From assembly GCF_900143625.1 (NCBI RefSeq), contig NZ_FRFF01000142.1:1-37051 (forward strand): a stretch of 37,051 nt of DNA, in the 5' to 3' direction. The notes under the pieces are model-generated. The model was given only the letters and a program-made list of their open reading frames with translations. It searched no databases and was not told the DNA's origin. This DNA comes from Nocardiopsis sp. JB363. GTDB taxonomy: Bacteria > Actinomycetota > Actinomycetes > Streptosporangiales > Streptosporangiaceae. Positions within the stretch are counted from its first letter, which is position 1; every line of letters starts with the position of its first letter. Of this stretch, positions 25,298 through 33,315 are shown in pieces. The position numbers were made by a program, and so were the translations under genes.

Positions 25298-25449
25298 CGG
25301 TTGTCCCCTGCGCGTGTGGGTCTCACTGGGAGGATGTGGGGGCGGCCCCGCCCACTTGCCGGTCGTTCCCTGCGCGTGTGGGTCTCACCTGGAGAGCCTG
25401 TTCCTGGCCGCGTTGAACAGCGGTCGTTCCCTGCGCGTGTGGGTCTCAC
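25298..25449 (-). CRISPR. Mini CRISPR array, three 29-nt repeats, two spacers
   Basis: Repeats at 25298-25326, 25360-25388 and 25421-25449; spacers of 33 and 32 nt. On the plus strand the repeat starts CGGTCGTTCCCTGCG and ends GTGTGGGTCTCAC. The last two are identical and the first has two changes. Sizes fit type I-E. Read on the minus strand the repeat ends in ACGACCG, like the type I-E 3' handle, and the altered repeat is then the distal one. The leader would be to the right (25450-25500), which is AT-rich. No cas1, cas2, cas3 or Cascade gene is in the window. Confidence 0.85.
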
Positions 25450-25632
25450 AGGATCTGACCTGCGACTAAACAGAGACGTTATTGATTTGAGATCCACATG
25501 CAGAGAACGTCGGCGGATTGCTCCGCCGAGGTGGCGCCGGCCCCGGTTGCCCGAGTCCAACGTCTTCCCGCTTCGCTGAACACTGCCCAGGCCCTCGAGA
25601 GAGCTTGGGACTGACACGTCCTCCACGGGCAT
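25450..25632 (-). ncRNA. AT-rich leader and possible TnpB guide-RNA region
   Basis: On the minus strand this follows the tnpB stop and precedes the first CRISPR repeat. It contains a GGCGGA-GCAA-TCCGCC hairpin (GNRA loop) near 25511-25526 and, next to the repeat, GGATCT...AGATCC around an AT-rich stretch. TnpB guide RNAs (omega RNA) usually arise from just this place. Whether it is an omega RNA, a CRISPR leader or both is not decidable by eye. Confidence 0.4.
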
Positions 25633-26982
25633 TCACGGACCCCCTCTACCAGGGGTACCGGTGCCAGAAGCTGACACGACTTCCGCGTGAGCGGCGATGT
25701 TACGCGCGGCGTTCAGGTCGCGGTCGAGCCGCAACCCGCACTCGGCGCAGGAGAACACCCGATCGGCGAGGGTTTGGTTTGGGTTTTGCCAACCACACGC
25801 TGAGCAGGTCTTGCTGGAGGGAAACCAACGGTCCAGGACCGCGAGCTGTGACCCGTACCAGGAAGTCTTGTATTCGAGCTGGCGGCGCAGCTCAGCCGGG
25901 GCCGCATCCAGGATGGAACTGTTCAACCCAGCTTTGGCTGCTACGTTCGAGCCTGGCTCCTCCACGGTGCCCCGGGCCGACCGGGTCATCCCGGCGACGT
26001 TGAGGTCCTCGATGGCCACGCAGGCGAACGTGGTCGCCAACCGTTTCGAAAGCCAATGCAGGGTCGTAGCGCGTTGCTGGGCAACCTCCTGGTGCAGTTT
26101 GCCCACACGGGCAGCGGCCTTGCGCCGTCGCATCGATCCCTTCTGAGTTCGGGACAGCGCTCGCTGGGCTCTGGCCAAGCGTTTGGAGGCTCGGGACAGG
26201 TGCCGGGGGTTGTCGATCAGGACGTAGTCCTGGATCGGTTGGGAAAGTGCCGCGAGGTAGTGGACCCCCACATCCATCCCTACGCGCCCGTTCACGCGCT
26301 GGCGTCGAGTAGGGGCGGGGCGCTCGGTCTGGATTTCGCACTGCACGCTTGCGTACCAGCGGGAACCACTGCGGGAAACGGTCACGGACTTGACCACGGC
26401 CGCACCGGAGGAGACCAGGCGGTGCATGCGTTTGCCGGACTCGTGCAGGCGAACGACACCGAACTTGCCCAGGTTCAGTCTGCGATAGCTCTCCAGCCGC
26501 AGCGTGGGTTCGCGGACGTCGTGGTGAAGGCGGAAGGAGTCACGAGAGCGGTTCTTCTTCTTGAACCGCGGGTAACCGACCTTGTGTCCGGCACGTTTGC
26601 CGGTGAGGGAGTCCAGCCAGTTCTTCCAGGCTTGGTCGGCGTCCATCCACGCGGATTGGAAGCACCAGGTCGCCACCTCGTGATGCCAGGGAGCGAGTCC
26701 ACCTGGGCCTTCGCCTGGGCCGCCTCTTAGCTGGTTGAAGATCTTCTGGACCGTTGGTTTTGTCGGGGTTTTGATCTGGACACGGCGGTGGGCCTCCTTC
26801 TCTTCAAGACCCGCCGCGATCAGTTCGTCGACCAGGCTTCGCCACTGCTGGTGGGTCTGGCCTTTGAGCCCCAAAGCGAAGTTGTAGGCCATGCGCGAGG
26901 CCCCAGCGTAGCGGGAGAGACGCTCAAGCTGGGTGGGTGTGGGGTCCAAAGCGAACTTGAACGCGCGCTGCACCGCCACCAT
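25633..26982 (-). CDS. tnpB: TnpB RNA-guided nuclease (IS200/IS605-IS607 type, OrfB)
   Basis: A 449-residue TnpB with all catalytic parts intact: RuvC-I Asp237 in GRVGMDVGV, RuvC-II Glu325 in VAIEDLNV, RuvC-III Asp422 in DRDLNAARN, and a zinc ribbon with Cys393, 396, 412 and 415. The start at 26982 has AGGAGG nine bases upstream. Known family members use an RNA from the transposon end to cut DNA beside a short motif; TnpB is the ancestor of Cas12. There is no tnpA or serine recombinase beside it, so it is a stand-alone copy. Unusually, a CRISPR array starts 184 bp after its stop on the same strand. Confidence 0.93.
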   Translation of the reverse strand: MVAVQRAFKFALDPTPTQLERLSRYAGASRMAYNFALGLKGQTHQQWRSLVDELIAAGLEEKEAHRRVQIKTPTKPTVQKIFNQLRGGPGEGPGGLAPWHHEVATWCFQSAWMDADQAWKNWLDSLTGKRAGHKVGYPRFKKKNRSRDSFRLHHDVREPTLRLESYRRLNLGKFGVVRLHESGKRMHRLVSSGAAVVKSVTVSRSGSRWYASVQCEIQTERPAPTRRQRVNGRVGMDVGVHYLAALSQPIQDYVLIDNPRHLSRASKRLARAQRALSRTQKGSMRRRKAAARVGKLHQEVAQQRATTLHWLSKRLATTFACVAIEDLNVAGMTRSARGTVEEPGSNVAAKAGLNSSILDAAPAELRRQLEYKTSWYGSQLAVLDRWFPSSKTCSACGWQNPNQTLADRVFSCAECGLRLDRDLNAARNIAAHAEVVSASGTGTPGRGGP

Positions 26983-26999
26983 GAACCCCCACCTCCTTC

Positions 27000-27400
27000 G
27001 CTGCTATCGATCCTTCAACGTCTGGAGTCCACCGTAGAGAGGGGGTACGAAAAACGGGAAGCGCTTTGGTCTCTTCAGGGAGAGATCTGGTGGTTTCTTT
27101 GCTGGAGTCTTCCGAGGAGATCATCAAGGTCGAAGACCTCGGGTGCGCGGGTACTGCTGTTGGTGGACACCGAAGCCCAACGCTCTCTTGTGAAGCCGAC
27201 GACCTGGGAGGCGTCGACGAAATCGAAGTGGGCCAGTCGCAGTCCTTCCGCCCCGTAAGCTGGTTTCTTGCATCGTTGAACGATGATCTGGGTGCCGAAC
27301 CGACCGAGTGCGGGGAGCAAGTTGTGGTGATGATCTGGGTTAATGTCGTCTGCGAACCGATGCGTGCTGCCCGCACCGAGTGCGCTCCCCAGTAGTGTGT
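27000..27400 (-). pseudogene. Possible gene remnant upstream of tnpB
   Basis: The minus-strand frame at 27075-27400 reads as protein-like sequence (HHNLLPALGRFGTQIIVQRC, then GLRLAHFDFVDASQVVGFTR) with no convincing start; its left neighbour is the leader relic at 27398. I do not recognise the family. It may be the broken end of a gene that tnpB or the deletion of the integrase has cut. The rest of the interval has no feature. Confidence 0.3.
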
Positions 27401-27642
27401 CTTGTGCCGAGGTTGGCGGAGGCTGTGGTGTATGCCGAAATTGCCTCTCGCTACTCACGGGAGTGGGGTGTCGCTGAGTAGGTAACCGGTCGGTGTGGTC
27501 CCTCGTTGCTGACCGCACGGGGGACGGCTGGTTGGTCTACGTGGCTGAGGCTGCGGGGTGCCAGCAGAGCCTGTCGGCAAGGGTATTGGCGAGGTATGAG
27601 GGAAGACTTTGCCCCACTTCGGTCCCACCCTGGTCCCATCAG
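27398..27642 (+). other. Integrase-leader relic joined to right-end arm of E3
   Basis: GTGTCTTGTGCCGAGGTTGG at 27399 and GTGTATGCCGAAATTGCC near 27425 match the integrase leader. The following 200 bp align with 1145-1342 of E1 and end in GGTCCCACC-CT-GGTCCCATC (27621-27642), 76 bp before the core. No integrase body. Confidence 0.55.
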
Positions 27643-27695
27643 TAAAGGAGACCATTTCAGGTGAGGCGAAGCACCTCCTCTGAACTGGGGTTTTG

Positions 27696-27740
27696 TGGCG
27701 CACCCGGCAGGATTCGAACCTGCGACCGTCGGATTAGAAG
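27696..27740 (-). repeat. tRNA-Arg(UCU) 3'-half, att copy 4
   Basis: Identical to copy 1 over 45 nt. It is followed by a 12-bp palindrome (CACCGGCCGGTG, 27746-27757) and no CGTACCGT repeats. Boundary of E3 and E4. Confidence 0.9.
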
Positions 27741-27989
27741 ATCCCCACCGGCCGGTGAACAGACCGGGGAGCGTTCGCCAGATCCTGCTCCGACGGTCCT
27801 CAACCTCCTACTGGTCCTCACTGCGCTGGTCTTGTGAGGAGGGTGTTACCGGTTACGCAGGTCGTTGAACTTTCGTGGGATCTAGATCTGGACTTTTCCG
27901 CAAGGTTGCGCATATCGGACAGTGCTCATCTGAACGCTGCCGCGGCTGATCCTTTGGCACCTCGACCCAGAGCGCTCGGACAAGGCAAG

Positions 27990-28019
27990 CGGCCCGCAGT
28001 GAGTCGTCACTGCGGGCCG
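27990..28019. terminator. Hairpin terminator downstream of the ImmA gene
   Basis: Perfect 13-bp stem CGGCCCGCAGTGA (27990-28002) and TCACTGCGGGCCG (28007-28019) with loop GTCG. It lies 220 bp after the ImmA stop. Confidence 0.7.
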
Positions 28020-28240
28020 TCTACCGACTCCGGCATCGTCCTGCTGGCCGCTGTCAGCTACAGGGCCGAGGTGCAGCCAAGACAGGGCCTGGGGATCAGG
28101 CGAAGTGTCACTCCACGGCGTGGCGCGAAGCTGACCGCATGAACAACCGCCGCTGCGGGTGCTTGGCGGATGTTGCCCCTACAGGGAAGAGCCGATCCCA
28201 GGGTCATTCACACTCGCCATGCACGAGGATAACGATGAGA

Positions 28241-29395
28241 TCAGACTCGTTTCTTGAACTGAACAACTCTTCCCTCGGGTTGGGTGCTCTTCTCCGGATC
28301 ATCCGACATTCGTCTTGCAGGCCGTGCAGGTGGCGTCGGTGCTATCGATCGAAGCACTGCTGGCGGTATGGCAAGAACATCCGAACCTGGAACGTAAGGG
28401 CGGGATCCGAACCTGCGTTCCAAAAGACTCCACAAGAGCAGGGGGTGCTCTTGTCCGACCTTGACAGGTTCGTTTTTTCTCCAATTCCTTTGGGAAAGTT
28501 GAACGTAGAGGGACCTCTTCCTGGTGTCATCGATCTTGTCCAAGGCTGCTCCGCGCATGATGAGTGCCTGGATGGAAACGCCCCATGTGGCCTTCATCCT
28601 CGCATAGTCGGTCAAAGTCATCTTGAACGATAGATCTTCTTCCGCGCGCTCCCTGGGTACCAAGAGAGCTGAAGCGAAGCGGTTGGCCTCCAGCTCTGCG
28701 TTTCGGGCTCTGGGCCTGAAGGTGTGCAGAACGAGATGCCCCAACTCATGGGCGAGAGTGAACCGGTCTCGATCGCCGCTCGCTGGAAAGTACCCGATGA
28801 GCGCTGTGTCCCCGGGGCCGCCCCAGTAGGAGACTCCGAAGTGATCGTTTCCGCTGGGCTCGTCGCCCCGGGAATCATCAGTCAGCACCATCGGCGCTAC
28901 CGCGATGCCCCCGCGCTCCAGAGCCCTGGTCAAGTGGGGTATCGGCTTGTCCGGGGCCAGTCGGAGTGCGACGCGAGTCTGGTCCGCCAAGCTTTCTATT
29001 TCGTCGAGGGTAACAACATCCTTGTCAACAAAAGGCAGCGGTGGGATCGGGTAATTCTGGGAGGTTATCAGGTCGTCAGAGACCCTGTAGCTTTCTCCAT
29101 AAAGGGCATGTACCCGCTTTGTCACTGACCGCTTGGCAGAGGCAAGCTTCCTGAACCGAAGAGAGTCCAAGGGGACCGACTTGGGTTGAACATAGAAGAA
29201 GCCAATGGGTGTTTCTGTTGCCTTAGCGATTTGTTCGAGTTTGGCGTCATCGTGATCCCGATGGCCATTCTCGACATCCGAGATCCACGAGGACGCCACA
29301 CCGGACATCCCGGAGACTTGGGTCTGCGTCAGACCCATGAGTTCTCTCAGTACGCGCAGGCGTTCACCCGGAGATGCCGCCAGCACCGAATTCAT
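28241..29395 (-). CDS. XRE helix-turn-helix plus ImmA/IrrE metalloprotease
   Basis: A 384-residue two-domain protein. N-terminal XRE domain (about 10-68, with LRELMGLTQTQVSGMSGVAS and ISDVENG) and an ImmA/IrrE zinc protease domain with HELGH at 216-220 and the third ligand Glu in ELEANRFASALLVP (about 234-236). In ICEBs1 ImmA cuts the repressor ImmR, and in Deinococcus IrrE cuts DdrO. Here the DNA-binding domain is in the same chain. The start at 29395 has GAGGAG five bases upstream; an ATG at 29407 lacks one. It overlaps the preceding gene by 32 bp. It is likely part of a toxin-antitoxin-like, stress or defence switch. Confidence 0.88.
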   Translation of the reverse strand: MNSVLAASPGERLRVLRELMGLTQTQVSGMSGVASSWISDVENGHRDHDDAKLEQIAKATETPIGFFYVQPKSVPLDSLRFRKLASAKRSVTKRVHALYGESYRVSDDLITSQNYPIPPLPFVDKDVVTLDEIESLADQTRVALRLAPDKPIPHLTRALERGGIAVAPMVLTDDSRGDEPSGNDHFGVSYWGGPGDTALIGYFPASGDRDRFTLAHELGHLVLHTFRPRARNAELEANRFASALLVPRERAEEDLSFKMTLTDYARMKATWGVSIQALIMRGAALDKIDDTRKRSLYVQLSQRNWRKNEPVKVGQEHPLLLWSLLERRFGSRPYVPGSDVLAIPPAVLRSIAPTPPARPARRMSDDPEKSTQPEGRVVQFKKRV

Positions 29396-30029
29396 CGTTC
29401 TCCTCATTCGGCAAGTTCAGATCGATTCCATCATCCGAAGGAGTGAACGTCATGTTGATCAACTCCTCCGAGGACTGAGGCAGCGGGAAGTCAACATCGA
29501 GCTTGGCAGTGCCCCCGAACTTCCAGCGTCCGATCGTGCGCACGACCCTGAACGAGGGCTCCCCCAAAGGATTGAGGCGCCACAGAAGAATCAACTTGTC
29601 GATCTCTGACCCGAACAGCGCCGGCATCATCGGCAGGGGAGGGTTGCAGTAGTACGCCGCCCTCGCCCGGTTCGATCCGGGGGCGGGCACGTCGGCCTCG
29701 GACAGGCCATGCAGGAAGCGCAGCTCGAACTCGCCGTTCGCCATCCACAGCTCGCCGTTGCGCCAGTGGTCCCCCGTGAGCCTCCATGGATCCAGCGTGC
29801 GCTGTTGGAGGCGATTATGGGCGAAGGCGCGCACAAAGTGAGTGCGAAACCACGCGTAGTCACGGCCGGAGAAGTCCGGGTTGTTGTCGCGGTCTTCCTC
29901 GGCTGGGGCCTTGGACAGCGGATGGGTGCCAGCTTGAGTGAAGACGTCGTGGAGTGGTTCGCACAGGTCGGCCAGTGCGTGCTTGATGCGCTCCGTGTGC
30001 TCGATGAGCCTCGCGCCACCGTTATCCAT
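29364..30029 (-). CDS. Hypothetical partner of the XRE-ImmA protein
   Basis: A 221-residue protein I do not recognise. It begins with the helix RLIEHTERIKHALADLCEPLHDVF, then a DPWRLTGDHWRNGELWM segment and YYCNPPLPMMPALFG near 125-140, and ends in an acidic tail (NLPNEENDEFG). No signal peptide or membrane segment. It overlaps the XRE-ImmA gene by 32 bp, so the two are translated together. Upstream is AT-rich with a likely promoter near 30035-30060. It could be a toxin or the substrate of the ImmA protease. Confidence 0.7.
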   Translation of the reverse strand: MDNGGARLIEHTERIKHALADLCEPLHDVFTQAGTHPLSKAPAEEDRDNNPDFSGRDYAWFRTHFVRAFAHNRLQQRTLDPWRLTGDHWRNGELWMANGEFELRFLHGLSEADVPAPGSNRARAAYYCNPPLPMMPALFGSEIDKLILLWRLNPLGEPSFRVVRTIGRWKFGGTAKLDVDFPLPQSSEELINMTFTPSDDGIDLNLPNEENDEFGAGGISG

Positions 30030-30384
30030 GGTCTAGAAATTATCACGGATAAAGTTAAGGTTTCGCCAGTAGGCTCCGATGAGTCAAGGAGTATTCGTTC
30101 GAAAACTTGTACGACCAGCGGGTATGGTCAACATGTGGCCTTCATCACAGGCCTACTTGGGGCTGCCTTGGTCGGCCGCAGCCCTATCGCAGGCAGGCCA
30201 GCCACTGCGAGCGCCAACTAGACGCCCACTGTCCAGTGACCACCACCTGGCCGCCCTGTCCGCACCAATCGACGAACACTGTCTCGTGCCGAGTCTGTTT
30301 GAGGCTGTGGTGTGTGCGGGGATTGCCTCCCGTCACTCACCTTCTCTGGCCCTCAGGGTGAGACTGGGGTTGGAGGTGGTGGTG
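30030..30384. promoter_or_regulatory. Intergenic region with ImmA-operon promoter and integrase leader
   Basis: The part next to 30029 is AT-rich and divergent. ACACTGTCTCGTGCCGAG near 30276 and GTGTGTGCGGGGATTGCC near 30303 are copies of the integrase leader. No gene is supported. Confidence 0.45.
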
Positions 30385-30660
30385 ATGTTGGGGTCGGGTT
30401 CGGTGTTCAAGCGGTACGGGTGCCGGGTGGCTGGTTCTTTGAGGGGGTTGGGGAGTGGTTGTCCGCGGTTGCGGTGTCGTGGGCATAGGAGTTGGTACTT
30501 CTCGCTGGAGTCGGAGCGGGCCGAGGGTGGTCGGTGTCGGGTGAGGTGGGGCGGGTTCGCTTCCCGTGAGGCTGCGCGTGCGGCCTTGCGCAGGACCCGG
30601 GGCGACAAGGTGGTGACAGTTGGCCTGGGCGATGTTGCCGAACCCGGCCGCTCTCAGTAG
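30385..30660 (+). pseudogene. N-terminal fragment of tyrosine integrase
   Basis: From ATG 30385 the frame reads GSVFKRYGCRVAGSLRG and SWYFSLESERAEGGR, homologous to the first 70 residues of the intact integrase (YKRCGCRGV, SWYFALELDHLPGGR). Homology stops near ALRRTRGD (about 30605), then an unrelated tail ends at 30660. The catalytic domain is absent. The C-terminal piece lies at 33316. Confidence 0.85.
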
Positions 30661-30664
30661 CCCA

Positions 30665-31440
30665 ATCGCGGTGTTGCGCAGGGAGGCCACCACTTGGGTC
30701 GATGACGGTCATTCCGGCGACCGTGGCCTGGTCGAACCCTGGAAGCAGCGCCGCCGCCTCGTCCAGGCCGATGACCCGCTCGATCAGCAACTGGGGTCGC
30801 AACACACCCCGTTCGACCGATTCCATCATCCCCGGGTAGTCGGTCGCCACCATGCCGTGGCTGCCGAGCAGGTCCAGCTCCCAGCCGAACACCCGGTCCA
30901 TCGGCACCCTCGGGTGGTCCTCGACCGGTGGCAGCAGCCCGACCTGGACGTGGCGACCGCGCCGACGGAGCCCGAAGACCGCGTCCGAACAGGTCTGCTC
31001 ACTGCCCACCGCGTCCACAGAGACATGGCTGCCGCCACCGGTCAGTTCACGGACAGCGGCGGGAACGTCGGTCCCGTCCGCGACCAGGACGTGTTCGGCG
31101 CCCAACTCCCGTGCGGCGGCGAGGGCCTCGGCGTTGCGGTCCACGGCGATCACCCGGGCACCCAGCGCACGGGCGATCACGACCGAGCTGAGCCCGACCC
31201 CGCCGGCGCCGAGGACGGTCACCCACTCGCCCTCGCTGAGCCGGGCGCGGCCGATCAGAGCCCGGTAGGCGGTGGCGAACCGGCACCCGAGGCTCGCCGC
31301 GGTGGTGAAGTCCACCCGCTCGGGACCGCGACGATGTTCGCGTCGGCGGAGTGCAGGGTGACGTACTCGGCGAACGAACCCCAGTGGGTGAAGCCCGGCT
31401 GCCGCTGGTCCGGGCACACCTGCGCCTGCCCCGACCGGGG
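30665..31440 (-). pseudogene. Zinc-type (MDR) alcohol dehydrogenase, broken
   Basis: The minus strand encodes most of an MDR dehydrogenase. SGQAQVCPDQRQPGFTHWG and FAEYVTLHSADANIVAVP lie at about 31440-31320, then in another frame VDFTTAASLGCRFATAYRAL and the NAD-binding motif VTVLGAGGVGLSSVV. A one-base loss near 31322 (CCGAGCGG where an intact gene would have CCGGAGCGG) causes the shift. The N-terminal part is missing, so the catalytic zinc domain is gone. The 3' end runs into the integrase fragment without its own stop. Confidence 0.8.
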
Positions 31441-31751
31441 CGACCCCGATCAACCTGGCCCATGGCCCGAGTCGATCATCAATATGATTCCGCCTACACA
31501 CCCGGCTTCCCACGAATACCTCCAGGCATGAGAGAGCTCACCCCCTTCGTTGCTATATGTGTTCACATTGATGCGGTCTGCGCGGCAGGAGTAAGCAGCA
31601 CAGACCGAAACCCAATTCGCGGCGCGCGCCTTGTCCGACCTGGTCCCCCTCTGTGCCGCTGCTTCTGAGGCATCAATCAGCCACCGGTTTACCCCGCGGC
31701 CACCAGGCACAAGACCATCACGTTCAGTGAACACCCTGGAAAGGCCACCGC
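31441..31751. other. Intergenic region before the HNH nuclease
   Basis: About 310 bp with no supported gene. It holds the breakpoint of the dehydrogenase pseudogene and, near the right end, the ribosome binding site GGAAAGG of the nuclease. Confidence 0.5.
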
Positions 31752-32396
31752 ATGCGCCCACACCTGGCAGCCCTTGCCACCATCCCGCTTGCCGCCGCAC
31801 TCCTGATTCCGAGCCCCGCTCACGCCGCCCCTACCCCTCTTGCCGACGCGATCACCGCCTTGACCGTCGCTGAAGAATCCCGGACCGGGTATGACCGAAG
31901 CCTCTTCCCGCACTGGGTCGACGCTGATGGCAACGGGTGCAACACCCGCGTGGAAGTCCTTATCGCTGAAGCCATCGTGGCACCGGAAGTTGGTGAGCGT
32001 TGCCGTCTGGCCGGGGGAGAGTGGTTCTCCTACTACGACAACCGCACCATCATCGACGCCCGCTCTTTGGACATCGACCACATGGTTCCCCTCGCGGAAG
32101 CATGGGATTCTGGTGCCTCCAACTGGAGCACTCAGCAGCGAAGGGCCTTCGCCAACGACCTGGACGAGCCGGTCGCACTCGTGGCGGTCAGCGCGGCCTC
32201 CAACCGATCCAAGGCCGACCGGGATCCTGCGGAGTGGCTGCCCCCAGCTCAGGAAGCGCGCTGTCAGTACGTCACTGAGTGGGCCACGGTGAAGACCCGT
32301 TGGAGCCTGTCGATCGACCAGGCCGAACTTGAGGCGCTCACCACGGTCGCCAACTCCTGTCCCGACGCGGTCGTGCAGACCACACCCGCGCTCTAG
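31752..32396 (+). CDS. Secreted HNH-family nuclease (GmrSD C-terminal/DUF1524-like)
   Basis: A 214-residue protein with a Sec signal (1-25, ending AHA). The nuclease core is LDIDHMVPLAEAWDSGA (D109, H110), then FANDL and SNRSKADRDPAEWLPP (N151), and a late YVTEWATVKTRW motif. Three or four Cys could form disulfides outside the cell. GGAAAGG lies seven bases before the ATG. Close relatives are common as exported nucleases in actinobacteria and are thought to scavenge or attack DNA. It has no immunity partner next to it. Confidence 0.88.
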   Translation: MRPHLAALATIPLAAALLIPSPAHAAPTPLADAITALTVAEESRTGYDRSLFPHWVDADGNGCNTRVEVLIAEAIVAPEVGERCRLAGGEWFSYYDNRTIIDARSLDIDHMVPLAEAWDSGASNWSTQQRRAFANDLDEPVALVAVSAASNRSKADRDPAEWLPPAQEARCQYVTEWATVKTRWSLSIDQAELEALTTVANSCPDAVVQTTPAL

Positions 32397-32494
32397 AGCG
32401 GCAAGCCCTCACCTGATCGTGGTGTTGTTGCTTTTCGGGTCGATCGACACCTCGTCAGGGAGCGGCCAGGCACTCGGAGGGTGAGACTCCGGTA

Positions 32495-32516
32495 GGGCCC
32501 GGCTGCGACCGGGCCC
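32495..32516 (+). terminator. Terminator after the HNH nuclease gene
   Basis: Stem GGGCCCGG (32495-32502) and CCGGGCCC (32509-32516), loop CTGCGA, about 100 bp after the stop codon. Confidence 0.6.
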
Positions 32517-32658
32517 GCATCAACCAGAGATCCTCAAGCTGGCGGTACCGGAGCGCCCAAGAGCAGGATCACCGGGAACCCGGCCAGCGAGATCTACCGG
32601 ATCCCGACCTCCACCGGTGACTTACCGGTGGAGAAAGCAACTGGTAACCGCGACATCG

Positions 32659-32975
32659 ACTACCGCTTCCCGCCCACGAGCAGCGGTCAGGACAACGGCA
32701 CACCTGAACGGGTCAGCCGGTCACCGAGGATGTGCGTCAACGCCCCCACAGATACCGTCAACCCGACCAACCACAGGCCTGGGCCACCGTTCTCGTCGAA
32801 GGCTGTGTACAAGCCGAGAAACACCGCGATCATCACCGCGGTGATCTTGCGCTTGCGCAACGGCACCCACCCCTTCAACGAGCGGGCCACCGTTCCTGCC
32901 TCCAGCGAAGCCATCGCGAGCACCACCAGGGCCCGCCCTAACGGGATCACGGACAACACCAGCGCGATCGGCCCC
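32659..32975 (-). pseudogene. Fragment of DUF457/YdjM-like membrane protein
   Basis: Minus-strand frame with hydrophobic runs KITAVMIAVFLGLYTAF and WLVGLTVSVGALTHILGDRLTRSGVPLS, the C-terminal half of a membrane-bound metal-dependent hydrolase-like family. A TGA at about 32684 replaces what would be TGG: the frame continues after it as PLLVGGKR and stops. The N-terminal half is missing. Confidence 0.45.
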
Positions 32976-32994
32976 TGGGGAGCTGACCGCCTTC

Positions 32995-33248
32995 TACAGG
33001 AGGAGGTCTCCGATTTCGTGGAGGTCTTCGAAGGGGACTTGATCCGGCAACGGCTGACAGTCGCCGGTGGCTCGGTTGTGGTCTTGTCTGATGCCAGCGG
33101 GTTCGATCTGTTGTTGAGTGTGGTGGTTCAGCAACGCATCTCTGCGCGGCCGGCCGCGGTTGAGGCGGTCCGCACTTCCTGGTTGGAGTACCAGCGTGAG
33201 ATCGATGACGAGATCGCTGCATGGCAGCAGGAAGGTACTCACGGCTGA
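32995..33248 (+). CDS. Possible small protein or gene fragment
   Basis: The frame reads LQEEVSDFVEVFEGDLIRQR, then GGSVVVLSDASGFDLLLSVV and a helical end QREIDDEIAAWQQEG. It looks like the end of a small cytoplasmic protein. No good start: the frame continues leftward through the DUF457 fragment on the other strand. I do not recognise it. Confidence 0.35.
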
Positions 33249-33315
33249 ACTCTGCTATCCGGCCTTGTGGAGCTCAGTGCACAGAAGAGTCTCCAAAGGA
33301 TCCGGCACGAAACAG

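Larger units (their letters stand above)
24872..27740. mobile_element. E3: integrase-less mini-element with TnpB and CRISPR array
   Basis: Bounded by att copies 3 and 4 and built like E1: CGTACCGT arms at the left, leader relic fused to GGTCCCACC arm repeats at the right, no integrase. The cargo is a tnpB gene and a three-repeat CRISPR array. Between 24917 and 25297 I see arm repeats and no supported gene. Confidence 0.7.

Noticed and set aside
25105..25416. A 103-codon plus-strand reading frame across the CRISPR array
   Set aside because: It consists largely of repeat translation, has no ribosome binding site and no family features.
25389..25420. Spacer 2 read on the minus strand gives NAARN, the TnpB C-terminal motif, suggesting anti-TnpB targeting
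   Set aside because: The nucleotide sequence does not match the tnpB gene here and five residues can match by chance in GC-rich DNA.
27834..28142. A 102-codon plus-strand frame at the left of E4
   Set aside because: It runs through a perfect terminator hairpin and has no protein-like features.
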